Assembly: GCA_016771945.1 (NCBI GenBank) | Contig: QZLF01000004.1 | Span: forward strand, 1-64,000 | Length of the DNA: 64,000 nucleotides | From: Candidatus Leucobacter sulfamidivorax | Lineage (GTDB): Bacteria > Actinomycetota > Actinomycetes > Actinomycetales > Microbacteriaceae | Direction of reading: 5' to 3' | Shown here: positions 38,873 to 48,605 of the stretch, in pieces | How the letters are laid out: each line of letters starts with the position of its first letter | Position numbering within the stretch: position 1 is the stretch's first letter | Made by a program: the position numbers and the translations under genes | Notes under the pieces: model-generated | What the model was told of the DNA's origin: nothing | What the model saw: the letters and a program-made list of their open reading frames with translations, nothing else | Database searches by the model: none

Positions 38873-39969
38873 CCGTGTACCTGCTGGCCGGCGGGGGCAC
38901 CGCCGGCCATGTGAACCCGCTGCTCGCGCTCGCCGACCTCATCGCGGCGCGCGAGCCCGACGCCGAGATCGTGGTGCTCGGCACGAGGGAGGGCCTCGAG
39001 GCGCGGCTCGTGCCCGAGCGCGGCTACGAGCTGCAGACCATCGAGCGGCTGCCCTTCCCGCGCCGGCCGAGCGCGTACGCGCTGAGGTTCCCCTCCCGCT
39101 ACCGGCGTGCGATCCGCGAGGTGCGGGGGCTCATCCGCGCGCGCGGCGTCGAGGTCGTGGTGGGCTTCGGCGGCTACGCCTCGGCGCCCGCCTACCGGGC
39201 CGCGGCGCGGGAGGGCGTGCCGTACGTGATCCACGAGGCGAACGCGCGGCCCGGCCTCGCCAACCGGCTGGGCGCGCGCGGCACCCCCTACGTCGCGGTC
39301 ACCTTCGCGGGCACGCCGATCCGCGGCGCCCGCACGACCGGCATGCCGCTGCGGCCGGAGATCACGGGGCTCGGCGCTCCGGGGGCCCGCGGCCCCGAGC
39401 GCCGCGCCGCCGCGCGCGAGCACTTCGGGCTCGACCCCGAGCGGCGCACCCTGCTCGTCACGGGGGGCTCGCTCGGCGCCCGCGCGATCAACCGCGGCAT
39501 CTCCGGCTCGGCCGCCGAGATCGTCGCCTCCGGCGCGCAGGTGCTGCACGTCTGGGGCGGGCTCACCGAGCTCGAGGATCCCGGCGTGCCGGGCTACGCG
39601 GTGATCCCGTACTGCGACCGCATGGACCTCGCCTTCACCGCCTGCGACCTCGCCGTCTCGCGGGCCGGATCGACCACCGTGAGCGAACTCTCGGGGCTCG
39701 GCATCCCCGCCGTGCTCGTGCCCTACGGGCACGGCAACGGGGAGCAGCGGCTCAACGCCGCGGGCGTGGTGGCCGCCGGCGGGGCGCTGCTCGTGAGCGA
39801 CGCCGAGCTCACGCCCGGCTGGGTCGGCTCGGTGCTGATCCCGCTGCTCGGCGACGAGGCGAGGCTCGCCGGGATGGCGGATCGCGCCCGCTCGGCCGGA
39901 GCCCTCGACGGCACGGAGCGGCTCTACGATCTCGTCCGCGAGGCGCTCGCCGCCGATCCGGTGCAGTAG
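38869..39969 (+). CDS. murG: Lipid II synthase MurG (GlcNAc transferase)
   Basis: Peripheral membrane GT28 enzyme that adds GlcNAc to lipid I. 366 residues: N-terminal GGGTAGHVNPLLALAD, GFGGYASAPAYRAA, IHEANARPGLANRL, C-terminal UDP-sugar site VTGGSLGARAINRGI, and DLAVSRAGSTTVSELSGLGIPAVLVPY with GEQRLNA. ATGA overlap with ftsW. In most actinobacteria murC follows directly; here a broken transporter gene sits between. Confidence 0.96.
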   Translation: MTVYLLAGGGTAGHVNPLLALADLIAAREPDAEIVVLGTREGLEARLVPERGYELQTIERLPFPRRPSAYALRFPSRYRRAIREVRGLIRARGVEVVVGFGGYASAPAYRAAAREGVPYVIHEANARPGLANRLGARGTPYVAVTFAGTPIRGARTTGMPLRPEITGLGAPGARGPERRAAAREHFGLDPERRTLLVTGGSLGARAINRGISGSAAEIVASGAQVLHVWGGLTELEDPGVPGYAVIPYCDRMDLAFTACDLAVSRAGSTTVSELSGLGIPAVLVPYGHGNGEQRLNAAGVVAAGGALLVSDAELTPGWVGSVLIPLLGDEARLAGMADRARSAGALDGTERLYDLVREALAADPVQ

Positions 39970-40088
39970 CATCGGATCCATGCCACGGACTCCGCTCCTT
40001 CGGAGCCGCGGCGGGGTCTGATCCGACCGGCGCCCCGTCCGCGGTGCCGTCGTCGTGCCGGTTCTCATCCGATCCGAGGACCCCTCCC

Positions 40089-41320
40089 ATGCATGCTCCC
40101 GTTCCCGTGCGCCTGTGGCTGATGCTCGGCGCCATGGTGCTGGCGCAGGCCTCGACCACCGTCGTCGCCGCCGCGCCCGCCTTCCTGATCCCCTACCTGC
40201 ACGAGCGGGAGGGCATGAGCCTCGCCGCGGCCGGGCTGCTCGCGGGCGCCCCGAGCCTCGGCCTGGTGCTCTCGCTCGTGGCCTGGGGGGCCGCGACGGA
40301 TCGCTTCGGCGAGCGCCGGGTGATCCTGACCGGACTCGCGCTGACGGCGGCCGCGGTCGCCGCGTCCGTGCTCGTGCACGGCTTCGCCGCGCTCGCGATC
40401 GCCCTGGTCGCGAGCGGCGCGGCCTCGGCCTGCACCAACAGCGCCAGCGGCAGGCTGATCACCGGCTGGTTCCCGCCCGAGCGGCGCGGTCTCGCGATGG
40501 GCATCAGGCAGACCTGCCAGCCGCTCGGCACGGCGGTCGCGGCGCTCGGCGTGTAAGCGCTGGCGATCGCCGGGGGCATCCCCGCCGCGCTGGCCCTGGG
40601 CGGGGCGCTCGTGCTCGCGAGCCTTGTCGTATGCGCCCTGGTGGTGCGCGATCCCGCGCGGCCGCCCGGGCCGCGGCCGCCGCGACGGCGAACCCGTACC
40701 GGGCCTCCTCCGCCCTGCTGCGGATCCACCTCGTGTCGATCCTGCTCGTCGTGCCGCAGTTCGCGCTCTCGACCTTCGGGCTCGTCTGGTTCACCGTCGG
40801 CTTCGGCTGGAGCCCGTTGGCGGCGGGCGCCCTCGTCGCGGTCTCCCAGTTCGCCGGGGCCGCCGGCCGCATCGTCGTCGGCGTCTGGAGCGACCGGGCG
40901 ATGTCCCGGCTGCGTCCGCTGCGGATCGTCGCGATCGCGGCGATCGTCGTGCTGCTCGCGACCGCCGGCCTCGGCTGGGCGGAGTGGGGCGTCGCGGCGG
41001 GCGCCGCCTATCTGCTGGCGAGCTGCGTGAGCGTCGCCGACAACGGCCTGGCCTTCACCGCGGTCGCCGAGATCGCGGGCCCCGGCTGGGCCGGGCGGGC
41101 GCTCGGCATCCAGAACACCGGGCAGTTCTTCGCGGCGGCCGCGGTGGGGCCGGCGGTCGGCGCCCTGATCGCCGTCGCGGGGGTGCCCGCGGCGCTCGCC
41201 CTGATCGCGGCGGCGCCGGCGATCGCGGTGCCCCTCGTGCCCGGCCCGGAGGCCGAGCGCGGACCCCTCGGTTCCGCACGCGCGGAGCGGCTGGACCGGT
41301 CTCGCAGCGCCGGAGGGTAG
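40089..41320 (+). pseudogene. MFS transporter, broken by a stop and a frameshift
   Basis: Remnant of a 12-helix major facilitator gene (~410 residues). Part 1 reads MHAPVPVRLWLMLGAMVLAQ from 40089 to an in-frame TAA at 40554-40556 after AVAALGV. The same frame continues as hydrophobic sequence ALAIAGGIPAALALGGALVLASLVV up to about 40665, then the reading moves to another frame in a GC-rich run (about 40660-40690) and continues to the TAG at 41318-41320 (NPYRASSALLRIHLVSILL, QNTGQFFAAAAVGPAVGALI). Two independent lesions make a pseudogene more likely than a sequencing slip. Lies between murG and murC, interrupting the dcw order. Confidence 0.8.
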
Positions 41321-41368
41321 GGTTGCAGCGGTGCAAGCCGAGCCGCCGTTGCAAGCCGAGGAGCCGCG

Positions 41369-42799
41369 ATGATCTACCCCGATCTCGAGATGGAGATCCC
41401 CGAGACGCTCGGCCGGGTGCACTTCGCCGGGATCGGCGGCTCGGGCATGAGCGGCATCGCCCGCATGATGCATCAGGCGGGCGTGCCCGTGACCGGCAGC
41501 GACCGCAGCGCGAGCTACTCGACCGCGGCGCTCGAGGAGATCGGCATCCCCGTCGCGATCGGCCACGACGCCGCGAACCTCGGCGATGCCGACACGCTCG
41601 TGGTCACGGGCGCCCTCTGGCAGGACAACCCCGAGTACGTCGAGGCGCTGCGCCGCGGCCTGCCGGTGCTGCACCGCTCGCAGGCCCTCGCGTGGCTCGC
41701 CCGGGGCCGTCGCGTGGTCTCGGTCGCGGGGGCCCACGGCAAGACCACCTCGACCGGCATGATCGTGACGGGGCTCCTCGGGCTCGGCGCCGATCCCTCA
41801 TTCGTGAACGGCGGCGTCATCGAGTCGCTCGGCACCTCCTCGGGCGCGGGAGCGGACGAGCTCTTCGTCATCGAGGCCGACGAGAGCGACAAGTCGTTCC
41901 TCATCTACGACACGGCGATCGCGCTGATCACCAACGTCGACCCCGAGCACCTCGACTTCTACGGCTCGCGCGAGAACTTCATGGCGGCCTTCGTCGACTT
42001 CGCCCGCGGCGCCCGCGAGCTCGTGGTGATCTCCGCCGACGATCCCGGGGCCCTCGAGGTGCTGGGGGAGCTGCGCGCGAGCGATCCGGGGCTCGACGAG
42101 CCCGACCGACGGATCCGCACCTTCGGCGAGGCCGAGGGCGCGGATGTGCGCCTCGTCTCGGTCGACGACTCGGGCCCCGTGCGCTTCGAGGTCGCGATCG
42201 CGGATCGGCGCTTCGCCGCGCAGCTGGCCGTCTACGGGCGCCACAACGCCGTGAACGCGGTCGGCGCCCTCGCCGTGCTCACCGGGCTCGGCTACGAGCC
42301 CGAGGCCGCCCTCGCCGCGATCGCCGGGTTCGGCGGCACGAAGCGGCGCTTCGAATTCCACGCCGAGGTCGGCGGAGTGCGCGTCTACGACGACTACGCC
42401 CACCATCCGACCGAGGTCGCGGCCCTACTCGACTCCGCGCGCGCGGTCGTGGGGGAGGGGCGGCTCATCGCGATCCACCAGCCGCACCTCTACAGCCGCA
42501 CCCGGCTCTTCCACCGGCAGTTCGCGGAGGTGCTCGAGACCGGCGCCGATCATACCGTCGTGCTCGCGGTCGACGGGGCGCGTGAGGATCCGGTGGAGGG
42601 CGTCACCGGCGCGCTCGTGGCCGACGACTTCGCCGACGCCTCGCGCGTCGCGTACATCGACGACTGGCAGCGCGCCGCCGACTACCTCGCGGAGATCGCG
42701 CGGCCGGGCGACGTCATGGTGACGATGAGCTGCGGCACGGTCTACCGCATCATCCCGCAGGTGGTCGAAGCGCTGCAGGGCAGATTCGAGGGCCGGTGA
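41369..42799 (+). CDS. murC: UDP-N-acetylmuramate:L-alanine ligase MurC
   Basis: First Mur ligase; adds L-Ala to UDP-MurNAc. 476 residues: [32 protein letters not shown] loop [61 protein letters not shown] and [21 protein letters not shown] just before the ATG. The 48 bp upstream carry TGCAAGCCGAG twice (41332-41342, 41350-41360; period 18). Its TGA overlaps the ftsQ GTG. Confidence 0.96.
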   Translation: MIYPDLEMEIPETLGRVHFAGIGGSGMSGIARMMHQAGVPVTGSDRSASYSTAALEEIGIPVAIGHDAANLGDADTLVVTGALWQDNPEYVEALRRGLPVLHRSQALAWLARGRRVVSVAGAHGKTTSTGMIVTGLLGLGADPSFVNGGVIESLGTSSGAGADELFVIEADESDKSFLIYDTAIALITNVDPEHLDFYGSRENFMAAFVDFARGARELVVISADDPGALEVLGELRASDPGLDEPDRRIRTFGEAEGADVRLVSVDDSGPVRFEVAIADRRFAAQLAVYGRHNAVNAVGALAVLTGLGYEPEAALAAIAGFGGTKRRFEFHAEVGGVRVYDDYAHHPTEVAALLDSARAVVGEGRLIAIHQPHLYSRTRLFHRQFAEVLETGADHTVVLAVDGAREDPVEGVTGALVADDFADASRVAYIDDWQRAADYLAEIARPGDVMVTMSCGTVYRIIPQVVEALQGRFEGR

Positions 42800-43848
42800 A
42801 GCGACCCGGCGGCTTCGACGGAGCGGACTTCGACGGAGCCGGTCTTGATGGAGCCGGTTTCGACGGAGCCGGTCTTGACGGAGCCGGTTTCGACAGAGCT
42901 GGTTTCGACGGAGCCGGTTTCGACGACAGGGGCTTCGAGGATCCGGATCCTCCCCGCGAGCCGGATCCCCCCGCGGCACCGGATCCGTCCGTGCCCGCGC
43001 CCGCCCCCGCGAGCGCGGAGCTCGCGGTCGACGACGCTCCGAGCGCCGAGACCGTGCCGCTCGAGCCGGCCCCGCCGAAGGCCGACGTGCGCGAGGCGAA
43101 GCACCGCCTGCGCGAGGCGGAGAAGTCCCGACGCCAACGCGAGCGCGGCGAGCAGCGCCGCTTCACGAGTCACCTGCGCCGCCGCCGAAGGTACTGGATC
43201 GTCGCGGGCGCCGCGGTCGTGGGCCTCGCGCTCTTCGTCGCGGCCGGGGTGTTCACGCCGCTCATGGCCGTGCGCGAGGTGCGCATCGTCGGAGCGCAGC
43301 AGGCGAACGTCGCCGATCTGGAGCTCGCGATGTCCCGCTTCGAGGGGGTGCCCCTCGCGCTCGTGAGCGACCAGGAGGTGCACGGCGTGCTCGAGCCCTT
43401 CCCGCTCATCGAGCGCTACGCGATCGAGCGCATCCCGCCGCAGACCCTCGTGCTGCGCATCGAGGAGCGGGACGCGGTGGTGGCGATCGAGCGCGACGGC
43501 GCCTTCGCGCTCTACGACCCCGCGGGCGTGCTGCTCGGCAGCGTCGCGGAGCGCCCGGAGGGGGTGCCCCTCGCCTCGGGCGCGGTGCTCGACACCTCGT
43601 CGCCCGCGTTCCAGGCCGCCGCGCGTATCGTCCGCGATCTGCCGGCGGACGTGCGCGCGGGCGTCGTCGGGGTGCAGGCCTCCACGCCGCAGGACGTCTC
43701 CTTCGCGCTGTCCGGCGGCACCCAGGTGGTCTGGGGCGGGCCGGAGGAGACGCAGCGCAAGGCTGTCGTGCTGCGCTCGATGATCGCTTCGCTGGGCTTC
43801 CCGGAGATGATCGACCTCTCGGCGCCCGACAACCCGGTCTTCAAGTAG
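42796..43848 (+). CDS. ftsQ: Divisome protein FtsQ with pentapeptide-like N-terminal repeats
   Basis: Bitopic division protein linking FtsL/FtsB to the ring; 350 residues. N-terminal cytoplasmic region: residues ~6-48 are eight five-residue repeats of the form A-G-F/L-D-G ([15 protein letters not shown] ... [10 protein letters not shown]), then a Pro/Asp-rich stretch and a basic helix ([20 protein letters not shown]). One membrane helix at about 133-154, a POTRA domain at about 158-228 ([21 protein letters not shown] ... [15 protein letters not shown]), then the beta domain. The repeat is not part of usual FtsQ. GTG start overlapping the murC stop. Confidence 0.9.
   Translation: MKRPGGFDGADFDGAGLDGAGFDGAGLDGAGFDRAGFDGAGFDDRGFEDPDPPREPDPPAAPDPSVPAPAPASAELAVDDAPSAETVPLEPAPPKADVREAKHRLREAEKSRRQRERGEQRRFTSHLRRRRRYWIVAGAAVVGLALFVAAGVFTPLMAVREVRIVGAQQANVADLELAMSRFEGVPLALVSDQEVHGVLEPFPLIERYAIERIPPQTLVLRIEERDAVVAIERDGAFALYDPAGVLLGSVAERPEGVPLASGAVLDTSSPAFQAAARIVRDLPADVRAGVVGVQASTPQDVSFALSGGTQVVWGGPEETQRKAVVLRSMIASLGFPEMIDLSAPDNPVFK
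42811..42939 (+). repeat. 15/30-bp tandem repeats inside ftsQ
   Basis: GGAGCCGGTNTTGAYG-type 15-bp units occur about eight times in frame, with alternating TTC/CTT giving a 30-bp higher-order period ([10 protein letters not shown]). Unit identity is high at DNA level, so length may vary between strains by slippage. Confidence 0.88.
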
Positions 43849-43872
43849 CCCGGTCTTCGAGCAGCCGGGCGC

Positions 43873-44895
43873 TCAGTCCTCGAGCGGCCCGACGCCCCCC
43901 GAGCGGGCGTCGAAGCCGAGCAGCACCGGCAGGAAGCCCATCTGGTTCACGATGTACCACCTGCCGTCGTAGCGGCCGACGGAGGGCGCGAAGACCCAGA
44001 TCTCCCCGTCCAGCTCGAAGACGATCGCGATCTCGGCGTAGTCGTCGGGGTCGAGCCCGGCGGCCGCGGCCCGAGTCTCGATCTGCCGCTGGGCCGACTC
44101 GCTGTCGACCCCGTCGGAGAGCGCCTCCAGGTCCTCGGCCTCGATGCCCTCGATCCCCGCGAAGCGGTAGCTCTCGAAGTCGGTGGCGATCTCGCGCTGG
44201 AACTCCCGGATCGCGGCCTCGTCGTCGAGCACGACGACCTGGCCGTCGTTGTAGAGCCCGGGCGAGACCTGCGTGACCATGAGCTGCACGATGCCGTTCG
44301 ACACGCTCGCGCGGCGCGCCTCCAGGTTGGCGGCGGCCCCGACCGGGTCGTCCGAGGGGAAGGGGCAGGGCATCGTCAGCGGGATGGAGGCCCGGAGCCA
44401 CTCGAGGTACGCGGCCTGGTCGCAGCTCGCCGCGAAGCTCTCGACGGCGAAGGTCCGGGTCATCGCGTCGAGCTCCCCGTCGCGCAGCCCCTCGACGAAG
44501 GCCTGCCCGGCCTCCTCGGGGGTGCCGAACCCGGGCCCCTCCGAGAGCCCGCCGCCGCCGGATCCGCCGCCGAAGCCGATGACGCCGAAGACCGCGAGCA
44601 GCGCCACGACCAGGGCCGAGGCGACGATCCCGACTCCCGCGCCGAGCAGGATCCGGCCGGCGCCGCCGCCGGTCCGCTGCGACACGGCCGAGGGCTGCGA
44701 CGGGCCGGCCGCGGGCTTCGCGGGGCTCGACGCCGCCGGCTGCTGCTCGGCGATCCAGCGCCGCAGCTCGGGATAGGCGTTCGGGTGCGCGGCCACGCGC
44801 TGCCGCAGATCGGGGTGGTGCCGCGCGATGCCCGCGAGCACCTCCGCCGGCGTGGCGGGATCGTCGAGCGAGCTCTGCGCGGCGAGATGGTCCAT
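43873..44895 (-). CDS. Membrane protein with N-terminal LRV-like domain
   Basis: 340 residues from ATG 44895 (GAGAGGAG upstream on the minus strand). N-terminal ~50 residues (TPAEVLAGIARHHPDLRQRVAAHPNAYPELRRWIAEQ) match the variant leucine-rich repeat domain often found at the start of actinobacterial membrane proteins. A Pro/Ser/Ala linker, one membrane helix (RILLGAGVGIVASALVVALLAVFGVIGF) and an extracellular ~220-residue domain follow (EEAGQAFVEGLRDGELDAMTRTFAVESF ... GRWYIVNQMGFLP), similar in style to NTF2-like secreted domains. Two Cys (ASCDQ, MPCPF) could pair outside. Function unknown. It is transcribed against the dcw genes and sits between ftsQ and ftsZ, so it splits the cluster. 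Confidence 0.78.
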   Translation of the reverse strand: MDHLAAQSSLDDPATPAEVLAGIARHHPDLRQRVAAHPNAYPELRRWIAEQQPAASSPAKPAAGPSQPSAVSQRTGGGAGRILLGAGVGIVASALVVALLAVFGVIGFGGGSGGGGLSEGPGFGTPEEAGQAFVEGLRDGELDAMTRTFAVESFAASCDQAAYLEWLRASIPLTMPCPFPSDDPVGAAANLEARRASVSNGIVQLMVTQVSPGLYNDGQVVVLDDEAAIREFQREIATDFESYRFAGIEGIEAEDLEALSDGVDSESAQRQIETRAAAAGLDPDDYAEIAIVFELDGEIWVFAPSVGRYDGRWYIVNQMGFLPVLLGFDARSGGVGPLED

Positions 44896-45032
44896 GGTGC
44901 TCCTCTCTGGCGGGCGGGTGCGGGCATCGCTCCGTCGAGTGTATGACGACCGAGCCGCCGGCCCGCGATCCGGCTCCGAATACTGATGGTGCGCGGTGTG
45001 TCTGCGCGGCGAGCCCCGGATCGCCCCGTAGC

Positions 45033-45103
45033 TTGGGCATCGGTAAATGTATACCCGAATACTAACTTTCACCTTCAGGTAGAGGTTGAAAGTTGAAGGG
45101 GAG
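45033..45103 (+). promoter_or_regulatory. ftsZ promoter region with inverted-repeat FtsR-type box
   Basis: AACTTTCA (45064-45071) and TGAAAGTT (45087-45094) form an inverted repeat with 15 bp between; AGTTGAAGG follows at 45091-45099 and CCTTCA (reverse TGAAGG) at 45072-45077. A weak promoter TTGGGC (45033) / AATACT (45058) lies upstream, so the box would cover the start of transcription. GAAGGGGAGG at 45096-45103 is the RBS. The AGTTGAAGG core is shared with the region before the Rv1830-like merR gene. Confidence 0.55.
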
Positions 45104-45110
45104 GCTCCAC

Positions 45111-46307
45111 GTGTCAAACCAGAACTACCTCGCGGTCATCAAGGTCGTCGGTGTCGGAGGCGGTGGGGTCAACGCGGTCAATCGCATGATCGAGCTCGGC
45201 CTCCGCGGCGTCGAGTTCATCGCGGTCAACACCGACGCGCAGGCGCTGCTGCTCAGCGACGCCGACGTGAAGCTCGACATCGGGCGCGAGCTCACCCGCG
45301 GGCTCGGCGCCGGCGCGGACCCCGAGGTCGGCCGGCGCGCCGCCGAGGACCACTCGGACGAGATCGAGGAGGCGCTCGCGGGCGCCGACATGGTCTTCGT
45401 CACCGCGGGCGAGGGCGGCGGCACCGGCACGGGCGCGGCTCCCATCGTCGCGCGGATCGCCCGCTCGGTGGGCGCGCTCACCATCGGCGTCGTCACCCGT
45501 CCGTTCAGCTTCGAGGGCAAGCGCCGCGCGGCCCAGGCCGACGCCGGCGTGCACGCGCTGCGCGAGGCCGTCGACACCCTCATCGTCGTGCCCAACGACC
45601 GCCTGCTCGAGATCAGCGAGCCCGGCATCAGCATGATCGAGGCCTTCGCCGCGGCCGACCAGGTGCTGCTCGCCGGCGTGCAGGGCATCACCGACCTCAT
45701 CACCACCCCGGGCCTCATCAACGTCGACTTCGCCGACGTGAAGTCGGTCATGCAGGGCGCCGGATCCGCCCTCATGGGCATCGGCTCGGCCCGCGGCGCG
45801 GATCGCGCCATCAAGGCCGCCGAGCTCGCCGTGGCCTCGCCGCTGCTCGAGACCAGCATCGAGGGCGCCCACGGCGTGCTGCTGTCGATCCAGGGCTCCT
45901 CGAACCTCGCCCTCAGCGAGATCACCGACGCTTCCTCGCTCGTGCAGGACGTCGTGCATCCCGAGGCGAACATCATCTTCGGCACGGTCATCGACGACAC
46001 CCTCGGCGACGAGGTGCGCGTCACCGTCATCGCCGCCGGCTTCGACGACGAGCCCGTCACCGCCTCCGGTCAGACGCTGCCCGAGCGGGGCCGCCGCGCG
46101 AGCCGTGTCGAGACCCTCGAGGACCTGCCCGAGGCCACCCCGCTGTTCGCGGCGACGGCCGGCTCGGTCACGGCGGCGCTCGCCGACGAGGGCACGGGCG
46201 ACCGCTTCACCGGCCCGATCGCGAACCCCCCGGTCGAGGAGCAGCTCGCCGACCCCGCCTTCGAGGGCGACGACGACGACCTCGACATCCCCGAGTTCCT
46301 GCGCTGA
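45111..46307 (+). CDS. ftsZ: Cell division GTPase FtsZ
   Basis: Tubulin-like GTPase that forms the Z ring. 398 residues from GTG 45111 (RBS GAAGGGGAGG); the frame is open to 45093 but without RBS. GTP motif [12 protein letters not shown] (tubulin signature), [24 protein letters not shown] synergy region and C-terminal conserved peptide [11 protein letters not shown] that binds SepF. No ftsA is present, as usual in actinobacteria. yggS begins 2 bp after the stop; the pgeF (yfiH) gene that often lies between is missing. Confidence 0.98.
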   Translation: MSNQNYLAVIKVVGVGGGGVNAVNRMIELGLRGVEFIAVNTDAQALLLSDADVKLDIGRELTRGLGAGADPEVGRRAAEDHSDEIEEALAGADMVFVTAGEGGGTGTGAAPIVARIARSVGALTIGVVTRPFSFEGKRRAAQADAGVHALREAVDTLIVVPNDRLLEISEPGISMIEAFAAADQVLLAGVQGITDLITTPGLINVDFADVKSVMQGAGSALMGIGSARGADRAIKAAELAVASPLLETSIEGAHGVLLSIQGSSNLALSEITDASSLVQDVVHPEANIIFGTVIDDTLGDEVRVTVIAAGFDDEPVTASGQTLPERGRRASRVETLEDLPEATPLFAATAGSVTAALADEGTGDRFTGPIANPPVEEQLADPAFEGDDDDLDIPEFLR

Positions 46308-46309
46308 CC

Positions 46310-47071
46310 GTGGCCGAGAGCGAACCGGGCGGAGGCGGATCGACCGAGGCCGGATCGGCCGGCTCCGAGCTGGGAGCGCGCCTCGAGCGGGTGCGGCTCG
46401 GCATCGCCGATGCCGCCCGCGCGGCCGGGCGCGACGCCGGGGAGCTCACCCTCATCGTCGTCACGAAGTTCCACCCCGCGAGCCTCGTGCGGGACCTCGC
46501 CGGGCTCGGCGTCGCCGACGTGGGGGAGAACCGCCATCAGGAGGCCCAGGCGAAGGCCGCCGAGCTCGCGGGGCTGCGCACCCCGGAGGGCGATCCGCTG
46601 CGCTGGCACTTCATCGGGCAGCTGCAGACGAAGAAGGCGCGCCAGGCGGCGCGGTACGCGCACGCGATCCACTCCATCGACCGCGAGCGGCTCGTCGAGG
46701 CGCTCGCCGCCGCGGAGCTGCCCGATCCCGCCCGGCCGATCGAGGCCTTCGTGCAGGTGAACCTCACCGCCGACCCCGGCCGCGGCGGGGCCGCGCCGGA
46801 GGAGATCGAGCGGATCGCCGAGCGCGTGCTCGAGACGCCGACGCTCAGGCTGCGCGGCGTCATGGCCGTCGCCCCCCTGCCCGAGGAGGAGGACCCCGCG
46901 AGCGCCTTCGCCAGGCTCCGCGGCTATTCGGAGCGGCTGCGCGGGCTCGCGCCGGCGGCCGACGCGATCTCGGCGGGCATGACCCACGACTACCCCGAGG
47001 CCATCGCCGCGGGCGCGACACACCTTCGGATCGGCAGCGCAATCACGGGAAACCGGCCCACCCCCGGTTAG
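46310..47071 (+). CDS. yggS: PLP homeostasis protein, YggS/YlmE family
   Basis: Pyridoxal-phosphate-binding protein of the alanine racemase N-terminal fold, 253 residues; keeps free PLP and related amino-acid pools in balance. Motifs: [20 protein letters not shown] (PLP Lys), [39 protein letters not shown] and [25 protein letters not shown]. The N-terminal ~20 residues are Gly/Ser-rich. GTG start 2 bp after ftsZ. Confidence 0.93.
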   Translation: MAESEPGGGGSTEAGSAGSELGARLERVRLGIADAARAAGRDAGELTLIVVTKFHPASLVRDLAGLGVADVGENRHQEAQAKAAELAGLRTPEGDPLRWHFIGQLQTKKARQAARYAHAIHSIDRERLVEALAAAELPDPARPIEAFVQVNLTADPGRGGAAPEEIERIAERVLETPTLRLRGVMAVAPLPEEEDPASAFARLRGYSERLRGLAPAADAISAGMTHDYPEAIAAGATHLRIGSAITGNRPTPG

Positions 47072-47103
47072 TGTCGAAGCACAGCAATCGTAGGGAGACT
47101 GAG

Positions 47104-47592
47104 ATGGGCAACCCGCTGAAGAAGACCATGGTGTTCCTGGGGCTCGCCGAGGAGGACCTCGAGGAGCAGGAGACCCCGCAGGCCCGCGCCCCGCAGGCCG
47201 CAGAGCCCGCGCCCGCCCCCCGGGCCGTGCCCCACCAGCGGGAGCAGAAGGCCGCGAACGTGACCCCGCTGCGCAAGGCGACCCCGACGCGGCAGCCGGC
47301 CGCGCAGGCGATGAACGAGATCCTCACCGTGCACCCGACCGAGTACCGGGAGGCCGCGGTCATCGCCGAGAGCTTCCGCGACGGCGTGCCCGTCATCCTG
47401 AACCTGTCGCGCATGAACGACGCCGAGGCGAAGCGGCTCATCGACTTCGCGAGCGGCCTCTCGATGGGCCTGCGCGGACGCATCGAGCGCGTGACGACGA
47501 AGGTGTTCCTGCTCTCGCCGGAGCACGTCGCGATCAGCGGCGACGAGCAGCCGCGCGGCGACAGCGGATCCTTCTTCGTCAGCCCCGCCTAG
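47104..47592 (+). CDS. sepF: Cell division protein SepF
   Basis: Membrane tether for FtsZ in Gram-positive bacteria, taking the role of FtsA. 162 residues: amphipathic N-terminal membrane helix [14 protein letters not shown], acidic/Pro linker ([14 protein letters not shown] ...) and the SepF domain about 75-148 ([47 protein letters not shown] ... [16 protein letters not shown]). It should bind the FtsZ C-terminal peptide encoded 1 kb upstream. 32 bp after yggS. Confidence 0.95.
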   Translation: MGNPLKKTMVFLGLAEEDLEEQETPQARAPQAAEPAPAPRAVPHQREQKAANVTPLRKATPTRQPAAQAMNEILTVHPTEYREAAVIAESFRDGVPVILNLSRMNDAEAKRLIDFASGLSMGLRGRIERVTTKVFLLSPEHVAISGDEQPRGDSGSFFVSPA

Positions 47593-47594
47593 CG

Positions 47595-47897
47595 GTGGGG
47601 CTGATCCTCGCGATCGCCATCGTCGTCCTGACGTGGGCGATCCGCGTCTACACCTGGGTGCTCTGGGCGCGTTTCGTGCTCGAGCTCATACGGGTGTTCA
47701 AGCGCGACTTCCGGCCCCGCGGGTTCTGGGTGGTGCCGGTCGAGCTGGTGTTCACCCTCACGGATCCTCCGATCAAGATGTTCCGCCGGATCCTGCCCCC
47801 CATCCGGCTCGGCGCGGTCGCGCTCGACCTCGGCTGGATGCTCACGATGCTGTGCTGCTGGATTCTGCTGGTGCTCCTGCCGCTCATCCCCGTGTGA
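47595..47897 (+). CDS. YggT-family membrane protein
   Basis: 100 residues with two main hydrophobic segments at the ends (LILAIAIVVLTWAIRVYTWVLWARFVLELIRVF and LDLGWMLTMLCCWILLVLLPLI) joined by a loop with the family motif TDPPIKMFRRILPPIRLG. The function of YggT proteins is unclear; they are common between sepF and divIVA. GTG start directly after the sepF stop. Confidence 0.9.
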   Translation: MGLILAIAIVVLTWAIRVYTWVLWARFVLELIRVFKRDFRPRGFWVVPVELVFTLTDPPIKMFRRILPPIRLGAVALDLGWMLTMLCCWILLVLLPLIPV

Positions 47898-47921
47898 CAG
47901 CAATGTTTGCTACCGTTATCC
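47894..47921 (+). promoter_or_regulatory. Candidate divIVA promoter
   Basis: GTGACA (47894-47899) and TTATCC (47916-47921) are 16 bp apart in the 61-bp gap before divIVA. Both elements are imperfect. The wider spacing here compared with neighbouring genes supports a separate divIVA promoter. Confidence 0.35.
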
Positions 47922-47958
47922 CTGACCAAGCCCTGATTCCGACGAAAGAGACGCAGGA

Positions 47959-48594
47959 ATGGCATTGACACCCGAAGAGGTCGTGAACCAGAAGTTCACG
48001 ATCACCAAGTTCCGCGACGGCTACGATCTCGATCAGGTCGACGATTTCCTCGACACGATCGTCGAGGAGCTGCGTCAGCATGAGGCCGAGAAGGAGGAGC
48101 TGCGCTCGCAGCTCGAGGCCGCGAGCGCGCGCATCGCGGAGCTCGAGGCCGCGCTCGAGGCCCGCGAGGAGTCGGGCGGCAGCGGCCCCGCGTCCGAGCA
48201 GACCATCGTGGTCGACATCCCCGCCGCCCAGCAGGCGGTGCAGGAGCAGGCGGACGGCAGCCCGCACGAGGCCGACGCGGTGAAGTCGAGTGCCATGCTG
48301 CAGCTGGCCCTCGAACTGCACGACAAGCACGTCAAGGACGGCGAGGACAAGCGCGACGAGATCATCCGCGAGGCCGAGTCCCGCGCGACCCAGCTCGTGC
48401 GCGACGCCGAGCAGCAGCGCGCCGAGGAGCTGCGCGTCCTCGGCGAGGAGCGCGACGACTACAGCAACCGCATCAAGGAACTGCGCGAGTTCGAGTCGGA
48501 GTACCGCGGCACGCTGCGCTCCTACATCCAGTCCCAGCTGCGCAACCTCGACGGCTCGCCCGAGCCGGGCGGTGCGCCCTCGGGCCTGGGCTGA
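47959..48594 (+). CDS. divIVA: Polar growth/division protein DivIVA (Wag31)
   Basis: Coiled-coil protein that marks curved membranes and poles and directs apical growth in actinobacteria. 211 residues: N-terminal lipid-binding domain [33 protein letters not shown], first coiled coil about 30-70, a linker with SGGSGPAS, a second coiled coil about 110-190 ([22 protein letters not shown] ...) and a short C-terminal tail. Linker and tail are the usual phosphorylation sites of PknA/B-type kinases. Followed by lspA after 11 bp. Confidence 0.96.
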   Translation: MALTPEEVVNQKFTITKFRDGYDLDQVDDFLDTIVEELRQHEAEKEELRSQLEAASARIAELEAALEAREESGGSGPASEQTIVVDIPAAQQAVQEQADGSPHEADAVKSSAMLQLALELHDKHVKDGEDKRDEIIREAESRATQLVRDAEQQRAEELRVLGEERDDYSNRIKELREFESEYRGTLRSYIQSQLRNLDGSPEPGGAPSGLG

Positions 48595-48605
48595 ACATCC
48601 CCGGC

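Noticed and set aside
42811-42939. CRISPR-like array in ftsQ
   Set aside because: Units are contiguous 15-mers without unique spacers and translate in frame; it is a coding tandem repeat.
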